DNA of 64,000 nucleotides from Salegentibacter salinarum (GTDB lineage Bacteria; Bacteroidota; Bacteroidia; Flavobacteriales; Flavobacteriaceae): assembly GCF_900168115.1 (NCBI RefSeq), contig NZ_FUZC01000010.1, forward strand, positions 62,001 to 126,000, in the 5' to 3' direction. Position 1 is the first letter of the stretch. Every line of letters starts with the position of its first letter. The position numbers and the translations under genes are program-made. The notes under the pieces are model-generated. The model made no database searches, was not told the DNA's origin, and was given only the letters and a program-made list of their open reading frames with translations. This document shows, in pieces, positions 17,891 to 25,298 of this stretch.

Positions 17891-19378
17891 TTAAGCAGTT
17901 TGAGTTTTAGAAGAATCGCTTAATTCCTTGATTTTTATGCTGAAAGCTGCAAAAAGCAGGGTCATAAACGGACTCAAATAATTGAAGAAAGCATAACCGA
18001 CATAACTAAGCGTTGGAACGCCCAGAACACCACTATGATATGCCCCGCATGTATTCCACGGAATTAAAACAGAAGTCACTGTTCCGGAATCTTCCAGGGT
18101 TCTACTTAAATTTTCAGGAGCCAGGCCTTTATCGCGGTATGCTTTTGCAAACATTTTTCCAGGCACCACAATGGCTAAATACTGGTCTGATGCCGTTGCG
18201 TTTAAAGCCAAACAGCTAAATACCGTACTGGCAAATAGACCAAAGGTAGTGTGGAATAAGTTTAATAAAGCTCGGCTTATTCGGGCCAGGGCGCCAATGG
18301 CTTCCATAATTCCGCCAAAAACCATCGCACAAATAATTAACCAGATTGTTCCCAGCATTCCTGCCATTCCCCCGGCAGAAAATAAATCGTTTAAATTTTC
18401 ATTATCCGTTTCAACCGCGGTTTCCACAGTTATTGCCTGCATAACGCCCCGGTAGCCACTAACAAAATCCAGGTTTGTAGTTCCCGCAATTTGCGCTACA
18501 ATTCCGGGTTGAAAGAATAGGGCAGCGGCAGCACCAAGAAGGGTTCCCAACAATAGAGCAATTAATGGGGAAGTCTTTTTTATGATTAATGCGATTACAA
18601 TTATGGGTACTAAGAATAACCAGGGGGATATTCTAAATGAATTTTCTATGGAAGCAAGAATAGCAGAAGTATCTGTAGTTCCTGAAGTATCTAAATTCAG
18701 GCCGATAATCACAAAAATAATAAGCGTTATGGTTACCGTGGGAACCGTGGTAAGGGTCATATACCGAATATGCGTAAACAAATCGGTTCCGGCCATTGCC
18801 GGTGCAAGGTTGGTGGTATCGCTTAAAGGTGATAATTTATCTCCAAAATAAGCTCCGGAAAGAATTGCCCCCGCTGTCATACCTACCGAAATTCCTAAAG
18901 CTTCAGCAATTCCTATTAAAGCAATACCTACGGTTGCTGAAGTTGTCCAGCTACTTCCTGTAGCTACCGAAATCACCGCACAAATAATTACACAGGCCGC
19001 CAGGAAAATCGTAGGATTTAAGATTTGTAATCCGTAATATATCATTGTGGGAATAATTCCTGAAATAAGCCAGGTTCCCGCCAAAGCTCCAACCATTAAT
19101 AAAATAAGAATGGCACCTGCCGTACTTTGAATATTGCCGGCAACTTCGTCTATCATTTTATCATACTCCACATTATGGAAATATCCCACAATAGCTGCAA
19201 CAGCACCACCAAGCAATAATACAAACTGGTTAGAACCATTTAATGAATCGTCTCCAAAAACAAAAACATTAAAAGCCAGCATTGCGATTAGCGCGAAAAC
19301 AGGAATTAATGCAGGCCAGATACCAAGTTCTTTATTCGTAGGAATTTGTTCAGATTGAGACGGGTTTTGGTTTTCCAT
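17891..19378 (-). CDS. nhaC: NhaC-family Na+/H+ antiporter
   Basis: The 495-residue inner-membrane protein has about a dozen hydrophobic segments. Family landmarks include the re-entrant-like ATGSSWTTSATVGIALIGIAEALG near residues 135-160, GAILSGAYFGDKLSPLSDTTNLAPA near 166-190, and LEDSGTVTSVLIPWNTCGAYHSGVLGVPT near 420-450. It exchanges sodium for protons, fitting a marine or salt-adapted host. It appears to be a single gene, with about 140 bp to the barrel protein upstream and 185 bp to the peroxiredoxin gene downstream. Confidence 0.93.
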   Translation of the reverse strand: MENQNPSQSEQIPTNKELGIWPALIPVFALIAMLAFNVFVFGDDSLNGSNQFVLLLGGAVAAIVGYFHNVEYDKMIDEVAGNIQSTAGAILILLMVGALAGTWLISGIIPTMIYYGLQILNPTIFLAACVIICAVISVATGSSWTTSATVGIALIGIAEALGISVGMTAGAILSGAYFGDKLSPLSDTTNLAPAMAGTDLFTHIRYMTLTTVPTVTITLIIFVIIGLNLDTSGTTDTSAILASIENSFRISPWLFLVPIIVIALIIKKTSPLIALLLGTLLGAAAALFFQPGIVAQIAGTTNLDFVSGYRGVMQAITVETAVETDNENLNDLFSAGGMAGMLGTIWLIICAMVFGGIMEAIGALARISRALLNLFHTTFGLFASTVFSCLALNATASDQYLAIVVPGKMFAKAYRDKGLAPENLSRTLEDSGTVTSVLIPWNTCGAYHSGVLGVPTLSYVGYAFFNYLSPFMTLLFAAFSIKIKELSDSSKTQTA

Positions 19379-19456
19379 TCAGGCTTGGAGTATATGTTTG
19401 AAACTTTACTAAAAAGGCTTTCGGTTGAATTTATTTTAATCAAATTTTTCTATTCG

Positions 19457-19480
19457 CCTGTAATTTTACGATTTTACAGG
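19457..19480. terminator. Possible weak terminator or operator hairpin
   Basis: CCTGTAA (19457-19463) and TTACAGG (19474-19480) form a 7-bp inverted repeat just past the end of the barrel protein gene and upstream of nhaC. There is no clean T-tract directly after the stem on the minus strand. Confidence 0.3.
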
Positions 19481-19515
19481 AAAATGAGCAAGTTTTCTAT
19501 AAAACTATAAATTGA

Positions 19516-20094
19516 TTAAAATTTATATCCTACTCCAAGTTGAATTCCAAAGGTGGTAAGTTTTTGATGAAAGTTTTTCTCTTCAAACGGAATTACTGCA
19601 TACCTTCTAAAATTAGGATTTATGTAAACGTTGAAGTTATTAAACGCGTATTGAGCGCCAAGCCCAAAACCAACCCCAATTCCGGCCTGTGGATCTACAG
19701 ATTCACTTTCTGAACTCTGAAAATCCATTACAGGACCTCCATTTACAAAGAAATAGTCCAGGAAATTATAATTGGCAAAAATAGGAATAGAAGTGGTTTG
19801 CAATTCTTCAGAGCGTGTAGTTTGTTCCGGCATTGGTACCGAAGTTATCAATACATCTCCCCGCCAGTAATTCAGTCCGGTTTCCAGGGAAAGATTATCG
19901 GTCACCGCAAGTAAATATCGAAATCCCAATTCGTAGGAGTTTTCAATATCGGTACTAGCAGCGCCATCAAGGTCTTCGCCTCTCAATAAATCGCTGTTCG
20001 TAAATCCGTAATACAGCCTAACCTCATTCTGGGTTTGAGAAAAAGCGCTAAGGCTAAAAAATGTAATAAATAAGGGAAGTAATAGTTTTTTCAA
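19516..20094 (-). CDS. Outer-membrane beta-barrel protein
   Basis: The 192-residue protein has a signal peptide (MKKLLLPLFITFFSLSAFSQ) and alternating beta strands of an eight-stranded barrel of the OmpW/OmpX/PorT-like porin class. Recognisable strands are ENSYELGFRYLLAVTDNLSLETGLNYW near residues 50-76, IPIFANYNFLDYFFVNGGPVMDF, and FGLGAQYAFNNFNVYINPNFRRYAVIPF. The protein ends in GIQLGVGYKF with a terminal Phe, the outer-membrane assembly signal. There is no enzymatic motif; a structural or receptor role is likely. Monocistronic. Confidence 0.85.
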   Translation of the reverse strand: MKKLLLPLFITFFSLSAFSQTQNEVRLYYGFTNSDLLRGEDLDGAASTDIENSYELGFRYLLAVTDNLSLETGLNYWRGDVLITSVPMPEQTTRSEELQTTSIPIFANYNFLDYFFVNGGPVMDFQSSESESVDPQAGIGVGFGLGAQYAFNNFNVYINPNFRRYAVIPFEEKNFHQKLTTFGIQLGVGYKF

Positions 20095-20199
20095 AATTTT
20101 ATTTTTTGTGAATATACAAAAAATGAAAAGTCCGAAAATGTTTTCACCCTTTAACGATTTGATCTTCGGACATCCTTTTCTTCTAAACTATCTCCTCAT

Positions 20200-21405
20200 C
20201 TAATATCCCAATATCCCAACTTCTGTCATACAGGATTTCATCATTTTATAAGTTCGTTCAATATCATTATCCAAACCTATTGAGAAGCGAATTAAACCGT
20301 TACTTAAGCCCATTTCTTCCTGTTCTTCAATTGGAATTTCAGAAGAAGTGGAGCTTCCAGGAGCGCTAAACAGGGTTTTATAGAAACCTAAACTTACGGC
20401 GAGGTAACCCAGGTTTTTTTCCTGCATTAATTCCATTAGCGCATTGGCTTTATCCAGGCTCCCAACATCTACAGTTAATAAGCCGCCAAAACCATAATCT
20501 TCATTCATCATCCTTTTAAAGGTTTCGTGGCCCGAATGTTTTTTTAATCCAGGGTAAACCGTTCTTAAACCGTCTTCCTGGAATTTTTCAGCTAAAAACA
20601 TCGCATTATGGCTGTGCTGTTTTATTCTAATATGCAGCGTTCTCAAATTCTTTAAAACCGAAGCTGCCCGCATACTATCCATCGTTGGTCCCAACAGCAT
20701 ATTGGCGCCATCGTTGACGCTACGAAGTGCGTTGATGAAATCCTGGCTTCCGCAGGTAACGCCGCCGACGGTATCGCTGCTGCCATTGATGAATTTAGTT
20801 AAGCTATGAATTACCACATCTGCACCCCATTCTTTCGGACTAATTGAAAGTGGGGAAAACGTATTATCTACCACGAAAGTAAGTTGATGCTTTTTGGCGA
20901 TTTTAGCCAGCGCTTCAATATCGGCAACTTCCAACAACGGATTACTAACCGATTCACAATAAAGAACTTTGGTTTCCTTTGTGATCGCCGCTTCAACGCT
21001 TTTAAGATTAGTGATATCTACAAAAGATGTTTTAATATTGAATTTCGGAATAAAATTCTTCATAAAAGCATAGGTTCCACCATAAACTGTGCGGCTGGAA
21101 ATAATATGATCACCGGCCTTGCAAAGCTGAAGCAGGGCAGAAGTGATGGCGCCCATCCCACTGGCGGCCACATTGGCAGTTTCGGTACCTTCCATTGCGG
21201 CAAGCGCTTCGCCCAAATATAAATTTGAAGGTGAAGAATGCCTGGAGTAAAGGTAGCAACCCTCTGAATTTCCTTCAAAAGTATCGAACATGGTTTTTGC
21301 CGAAAGGAAAGTATAAGTAGAGGAATCGGAGATTGAAGGATTTACTCCCCCGAATTCACCAAAATACTGAAGGTCCTGGATATTATCTGCCGGTTTATAT
21401 TTCAT
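20200..21405 (-). CDS. Cys/Met-metabolism PLP enzyme, probably methionine gamma-lyase
   Basis: The 401-residue fold-type I PLP enzyme belongs to the trans-sulfuration family. The PLP lysine is in DVVIHSLTKFINGSSDTVGG near residue 210, and the phosphate-binding ASGMGAITSALLQLCKAGDHI lies near 83-103. The binding SRTVYGGTYAFM and the Arg-containing ending LIRFSIGLDN are also seen. It may cleave methionine to methanethiol, or act as a cystathionine gamma-lyase or synthase; the sequence alone does not separate these. The ATG at 21405 is preferred over the TTG at 21414. It is divergent from an Lrp/AsnC gene, which suggests control by an amino acid. Confidence 0.88.
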   Translation of the reverse strand: MKYKPADNIQDLQYFGEFGGVNPSISDSSTYTFLSAKTMFDTFEGNSEGCYLYSRHSSPSNLYLGEALAAMEGTETANVAASGMGAITSALLQLCKAGDHIISSRTVYGGTYAFMKNFIPKFNIKTSFVDITNLKSVEAAITKETKVLYCESVSNPLLEVADIEALAKIAKKHQLTFVVDNTFSPLSISPKEWGADVVIHSLTKFINGSSDTVGGVTCGSQDFINALRSVNDGANMLLGPTMDSMRAASVLKNLRTLHIRIKQHSHNAMFLAEKFQEDGLRTVYPGLKKHSGHETFKRMMNEDYGFGGLLTVDVGSLDKANALMELMQEKNLGYLAVSLGFYKTLFSAPGSSTSSEIPIEEQEEMGLSNGLIRFSIGLDNDIERTYKMMKSCMTEVGILGY

Positions 21406-21428
21406 CTTTATCAAATTTATAGTTCATT

Positions 21429-21459
21429 CAAACTTACATGTTAATAGAATTATAATCAA
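21429..21459 (-). promoter_or_regulatory. Promoter of the methionine gamma-lyase-like gene
   Basis: On the minus strand TTG (21459-21457) is followed after exactly 20 bases by TAAGTTTG (21436-21429). Both elements match the Bacteroidota consensus in full. The ATG is at 21405. Confidence 0.65.
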
Positions 21460-21468
21460 TGATTGATT
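21454..21468. promoter_or_regulatory. Palindrome overlapping the -33 element; candidate Lrp/AsnC operator
   Basis: AATCAATGATTGATT is a perfect 15-bp palindrome around a central G. It covers the -33 TTG of the lyase promoter in the divergent region shared with the Lrp/AsnC gene. AsnC-family proteins bind AT-rich palindromes of about 15 bp, so repression or activation from here is plausible. Confidence 0.5.
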
Positions 21469-21529
21469 CTTAATTCAGTAAATAAAACTATATAAACAGC
21501 ATATAATAGATTTATAATCTCTAAATGCT

Positions 21530-21537
21530 TATTTTCG
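21530..21537 (+). promoter_or_regulatory. Possible -7 box of the Lrp/AsnC gene
   Basis: TATTTTCG matches TAnnTTTG at seven of eight positions and lies about 25 bases before the ATG at 21564. No -33 TTG is seen. It supports the ATG at 21564 over the upstream start at 21525. Confidence 0.3.
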
Positions 21538-21563
21538 TAATTCATCCTAGAAAAATTTTCATT

Positions 21564-22022
21564 ATGAAATTAGACCAAAAAGATCTGCAAATCTTAAAAC
21601 ATCTTCAGCAGGATAGTAAAATGACGAATAAGGAGATTTCCAACAAGTTGAAACTTTCAGTTACAGCTGTTTTTGAAAGAATTAAACGCCTGGAACGAGA
21701 AAGAGTAATTTCTAGATATGTGGCACTTGTTTCTCCAGATAAAGTAGAAAAGAATTTTATGGTTTTTTGCCAGATAAAACTTATTCAGCATTCCCGGTCT
21801 TATTTAACGAAATTTGAAAGTGAAGTAACAAAACTCACTGAAGTTTTAGAATGCTATCACGTAAGTGGCGAATATGACTATATCTTAAAAGTTATTGTAA
21901 AAGATATGGAAGCTTACCGGGAATTCATGGTGACTAAACTCACTAATTTAGATCATATTGGCAGTACGCAAAGTACTTTTATTATAAGTCCGGTTAAAAG
22001 CACCACGGCCGTCCCTCTTTAA
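21564..22022 (+). CDS. Lrp/AsnC family transcriptional regulator
   Basis: The 152-residue protein opens with an N-terminal winged helix-turn-helix: LDQKDLQILKHLQQDSKMTNKEISNKLKLSVTAVFERIKRLERERVISRYVA (residues 2-53). A C-terminal RAM/AsnC ligand-binding domain follows (LTEVLECYHVSGEYDYILKVIVKDMEAYREFM, about 85-120). Such proteins form octamers, sense amino acids and usually regulate themselves and a neighbour. It is divergent from the methionine gamma-lyase-like gene and upstream of the amine/GABA cluster, so either may be its target. The start at MKLDQ is chosen because the domain begins there. Confidence 0.92.
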   Translation: MKLDQKDLQILKHLQQDSKMTNKEISNKLKLSVTAVFERIKRLERERVISRYVALVSPDKVEKNFMVFCQIKLIQHSRSYLTKFESEVTKLTEVLECYHVSGEYDYILKVIVKDMEAYREFMVTKLTNLDHIGSTQSTFIISPVKSTTAVPL

Positions 22023-22385
22023 TCATTCGGTTAAATTATTATTAAAATATTAAGAAAATCACAATTATTTTTTCATAAAGTATTTGTATTAAAATTTAAT
22101 TGAACGATTTGCATTAGCGCTTCCCGTGAATCTATAATTTATTGACTATTAATGAGATAAAAGGTTTTTAAGCTTTTGTTTTAAAGTAAGAATTCTTCAA
22201 ATTTTCTCTCCTTAAATCAGTGTCAGAAGCTCTTTCTGATTGGTTGTCAGTAAGAAAGCCGTGTGAAGTAAGAAAATATTATTGTATATTAACAAGCACC
22301 GAAAGAAGGTGGGGCTTTTTATTTATTACTTCCCGGCTTTTACAAGTTTTTAGATTAACCATTCAATTGAACAACCAGATATTTT
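22023..22385 (+). other. 363-bp non-coding region before the aminotransferase gene
   Basis: I see no convincing reading frame in this AT-rich gap. It holds a small hairpin around 22217-22240 (TCAGAA/TTCTGA) and a GC-richer hairpin followed by T-rich sequence at 22296-22322. No full TAnnTTTG box was found. The long leader could carry transcriptional control of the downstream cluster. Confidence 0.4.
22296..22322 (+). terminator. Possible attenuator in the aminotransferase leader
   Basis: CACC (22297-22300) pairs with GGTG (22308-22311) inside an imperfect longer stem (GCACC...GGTGGGGC), followed at once by CTTTTTATTTATT. It lies about 65 bases upstream of the start at 22386. The stem is short, so this is tentative. 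Confidence 0.3.
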
Positions 22386-23693
22386 ATGACTGAAGAGCAA
22401 ACTAAATCTCAGCAGCTCCTTGATAGGAGAATAAACATTGTCGCCAACGGAGTTGGTGTTTTCAATACAGCCACCGTTAAAAAAGCAAAAGGTGCAATAA
22501 TTACCGATGTAGACGGGAAAGAACATATAGATTTTGCCGGCGGGATTGGTGTGGTAAACGCAGGCCATTGTCCCGAACCTGTTGTGAAAGCTATACAGGA
22601 ACAGGCTGAAAAGTACTTACATACAAGTTTTAACGTAGTCACTTATGAACCTTATATTCAGCTCTGTGAAGAACTTGCAGAAATTCTTCCGCATGGGGAG
22701 AATACCAAAGCGATGCTTATTAGCACCGGCGCAGAAGCCGTAGAAAATGCTATTAAAATTGCCCGCCAGGCCACAAAAAGACCAGCTGTAATTTGTTTTA
22801 CCGAGGCATATCACGGTCGTACGCTTATGGGAATGAGTCTAACCAGTAAAGTTAACTACAAATTTTCTTCGGGGCCATTTGCTCCGGAAGTTTACCGAAT
22901 TCCTTTTCCGAATTTTTATAAATATCACGGTACGCAAAGTAGGGAAGAATTTGTGGAAACTGAGCTAAATAGGCTTAGGGAAAGCGCCCATAGTATGGTA
23001 GATATAAATAGCGTTGCAGCTATTATTGTTGAGCCAATTCAGGGAGAAGGTGGGTTTAACCCAATTCCTCAAAAATACCTTGAAGGACTGCGTACCTTTT
23101 GTGACGAACACGGGGTTTTATTGATTTTGGATGAAATTCAAAGTGGTTTTTGCCGTACGGGCCATTGGGCCAGCTGGCAGCATTTCGGGGTGCAACCTGA
23201 TATTAGCACTTATGCGAAATCTATGGGTTCCGGGCTTCCGATTGCCGCTGTACTTGGTAGAGGAGAAATTATGGATGCTGCCCAACCGGGCACTATTGGC
23301 GGTACTTATATAGGTAGCCCAGTTTGTTGCGCCGCGGCCCTCGCTACCATTCAACTAATGAAAGATGAAAACCTTAACGAGCGAGCAGTTTATATAGGTA
23401 AACTCATCACAGAAAGAATGGAAAACTTCAGGAAAGGATGTCCCGAAATTGGTGATGTAAGAGGATTAGGGGCTATGATTGGAATAGAGTTTATTGAGGA
23501 TAACGACCCAGGAAAACCTCATACAGAACTTTGCGCCAGGATTGTAAAAGGATGCGCAGAAGATGGTTTAATCCTTATAAGCGCCGGTACGTTTAAAAAT
23601 GTACTAAGAATATTATGCCCGCTTGTTATAACCGATGATCAACTTTATAGGGCGCTAGATATTCTGGAAAACCAAATAAGAATGCATACTTAA
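22386..23693 (+). CDS. gabT: 4-aminobutyrate/omega-amino-acid aminotransferase (class III)
   Basis: The 435-residue PLP class III aminotransferase carries the hallmark features STGAEAVENAIKIAR near residue 113 (phosphate binding), EAYHGRTLMGMSLTS near 141, ILDEIQSGFCRTG near 246 (the Asp that pairs with the PLP ring) and TYAKSMGSGLP with Lys278 as the Schiff-base lysine. The sequence is closest to GabT/DavT enzymes that convert GABA or 5-aminovalerate to the semialdehyde with 2-oxoglutarate. It heads the same-strand cluster that ends with a succinate-semialdehyde dehydrogenase, which supports a GABA or similar omega-amino-acid substrate. Confidence 0.92.
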   Translation: MTEEQTKSQQLLDRRINIVANGVGVFNTATVKKAKGAIITDVDGKEHIDFAGGIGVVNAGHCPEPVVKAIQEQAEKYLHTSFNVVTYEPYIQLCEELAEILPHGENTKAMLISTGAEAVENAIKIARQATKRPAVICFTEAYHGRTLMGMSLTSKVNYKFSSGPFAPEVYRIPFPNFYKYHGTQSREEFVETELNRLRESAHSMVDINSVAAIIVEPIQGEGGFNPIPQKYLEGLRTFCDEHGVLLILDEIQSGFCRTGHWASWQHFGVQPDISTYAKSMGSGLPIAAVLGRGEIMDAAQPGTIGGTYIGSPVCCAAALATIQLMKDENLNERAVYIGKLITERMENFRKGCPEIGDVRGLGAMIGIEFIEDNDPGKPHTELCARIVKGCAEDGLILISAGTFKNVLRILCPLVITDDQLYRALDILENQIRMHT

Positions 23694-23860
23694 ATTTTTC
23701 ACGTTGAATTTTCTATAAAGAAAATCCATTGAATAAGTGTGCTCATTTTTAACTAAAACTAATTGGCAGGTATATGATAGTAAAGTACGTAAGAGCAAGC
23801 TCACGGGTCATTCATTGAGAAGCATTGGTTAATTCCGCGGTAAGCCTCGGAGCATTTAAA

Positions 23861-23875
23861 ACTCGATTATCGAGT
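23861..23875. promoter_or_regulatory. ACTCGATTATCGAGT palindrome, copy 1 of a shared element
   Basis: A perfect 15-bp palindrome, which as RNA can form a CTCGA/TCGAG stem with a TTA loop. It lies 60 bp upstream of the amidohydrolase gene. The surrounding 24 bases (23854-23877) recur with one mismatch at 35639-35662, upstream of the NADH dehydrogenase gene. A CCG-GG/CC-CGG hairpin (about 23835-23850) precedes it. It is either a protein-binding site, a leader RNA element or the end of a short mobile repeat. Confidence 0.5.
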
Positions 23876-23934
23876 AAGTCGAATATATAAACCCGAGAAA
23901 ATATTTTCTACGGATAATAAGAAATAAAAAAAAT

Positions 23935-24867
23935 ATGAATCCATTTGCAATAGCAGGAATACAAATGAAGGTTTCCGCAGTCGCTTCGAATGTTGAAATG
24001 ATGAAGTTGAAACTTGATATCACCATGAGTCTTTACCCTTGGGTAGATATGGTGGTTTTTAGTGAATTATGCGGCTACGGCCCTTTAACCCATAATGCAC
24101 AGGAAATTCCTGGAGATTTTGAAAGGGAGATGCAGGCCGCGGCTAAGAAACATGGGGTTTGGCTATTACCGGGTTCTATTTTCGAAAAGAGCGAAGATAA
24201 AATCTATAATACCGCTACAGTAATTAATCCACAGGGAGAAATCGTAACGCGTTACAGGAAAATGTTTCCTTTTTATCCTTATGAAGTGGGAGTAACTCCT
24301 GGCTCTAATTTTTGTGTTTTCGATGTGCCGGGAATCGCAAAATTTGGAGTTTCTATTTGTTATGATATGTGGTTTCCGGAAACTGTGCGTACCCTCGCCG
24401 TTATGGGAGCAGAAGTAATTTTACACCCTACCATGACCGGTACTATAGACAGGGATATAGAATTATCCATTGTTAGAGCTATGGCCGCGGTGAATCAGTG
24501 TTACTTCTTTGATGTAAATGGTTTGGAATCTGGCGGTAATGGAAGGTCGCTGGTTTGTGGTCCCGATGGCCGCGTGATATACCAGGCCGAAGGAAATGAG
24601 GAAATTTTTCCGCTAGAGCTTAATATTAACAGGGTGAGAAGAAGTAGGGAACTCGGAGTTTTACGTTTGGGACAACCATTAAAAAGCTTTAGAGATCATA
24701 TAGGTGATTTCAATATTTATCAAAAAGATACTCAATTGCCTTACCTCAATTCGCTGGGGCCACTTATTAAGCCTACCAGGTTAGATAATCTTGCCAAGTT
24801 AAAAATGAAAGAACACGAATATGAGCCACCCGAAAATCCTACAGGATATAAAGGATTTGGAGCATAA
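23935..24867 (+). CDS. Nitrilase-superfamily carbon-nitrogen hydrolase (amidase)
   Basis: The 310-residue protein has the nitrilase catalytic triad: Glu44 (VVFSELCGYGP), Lys109 (RYRKMFPFYPYE) and Cys142 (GVSICYDMWFPE). It hydrolyses an amide or carbamoyl group. The sequence is of the aliphatic-amidase/N-carbamoylputrescine-amidase/5-aminovaleramidase sort, and the substrate cannot be decided. The catalytic domain spans about residues 3-270; the C-terminal 40 residues are extra. The neighbours (decarboxylase, aminotransferase, semialdehyde dehydrogenase) fit an amide intermediate in amine breakdown. The VOC gene starts 15 bp after its stop. Confidence 0.9.
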   Translation: MNPFAIAGIQMKVSAVASNVEMMKLKLDITMSLYPWVDMVVFSELCGYGPLTHNAQEIPGDFEREMQAAAKKHGVWLLPGSIFEKSEDKIYNTATVINPQGEIVTRYRKMFPFYPYEVGVTPGSNFCVFDVPGIAKFGVSICYDMWFPETVRTLAVMGAEVILHPTMTGTIDRDIELSIVRAMAAVNQCYFFDVNGLESGGNGRSLVCGPDGRVIYQAEGNEEIFPLELNINRVRRSRELGVLRLGQPLKSFRDHIGDFNIYQKDTQLPYLNSLGPLIKPTRLDNLAKLKMKEHEYEPPENPTGYKGFGA

Positions 24868-24882
24868 TTAAAAAACAAAACT

Positions 24883-25296
24883 ATGGGAGGAGCATCACAA
24901 AAGAAGAAAAAGGAAAAACAGGAAGAAACCGTAAAAGATTTTATTAGCTGGTTTGAAATTCCTGCAATTAATTTCCAGCAAGCGGTAGATTTTTATAACC
25001 GCATTTTTAAAATGGATATGGAAACTCAATTTGACGGGAATTATGCGATGGCATTTTTTCCCGCGGCAAAAGGTATTGGTGGCGCTATTGTTACAGGCCC
25101 AAATTCCATTCCGGGAATAATAGGTCCGTTGCTATACCTTAATGCCGGCAAAGACCTTAACCGCATTTTAAATAGAGTTGAAGGAGCCGGAGGAAGAATT
25201 GTGATGACCAAAACCCTGATTAATCCTGAATCTGGTTATTTCGCAATTTTTATTGATTCTGAAGGAAATAAACTCGCTTTACACTCAAAAGATTAA
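24883..25296 (+). CDS. VOC family protein with lysine-rich N-terminus
   Basis: The 137-residue single glyoxalase-like domain (SWFEIPAINFQQAVDFYNRIFKMDME near residues 22-47; YFAIFIDSEGNKLALHSKD at the end) follows a short basic lead containing KKKKEKQ. It resembles the CFP-30/YdhR-like VOC proteins that often have no known substrate; metal-ligand residues are not obvious. It sits between the amidohydrolase and the decarboxylase (2 bp to the latter), so it is surely co-transcribed. A role as an accessory or aldehyde-handling protein of the pathway is inference. Confidence 0.85.
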   Translation: MGGASQKKKKEKQEETVKDFISWFEIPAINFQQAVDFYNRIFKMDMETQFDGNYAMAFFPAAKGIGGAIVTGPNSIPGIIGPLLYLNAGKDLNRILNRVEGAGGRIVMTKTLINPESGYFAIFIDSEGNKLALHSKD

Positions 25297-25298
25297 TT

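Noticed and set aside
23935-24867. Reading the nitrilase plus decarboxylase as the agmatine route (SpeA-AguA-AguB)
   Set aside because: No agmatine deiminase or ureohydrolase is in the window, and the nitrilase is not clearly of the AguB type, so this is kept only as an alternative.
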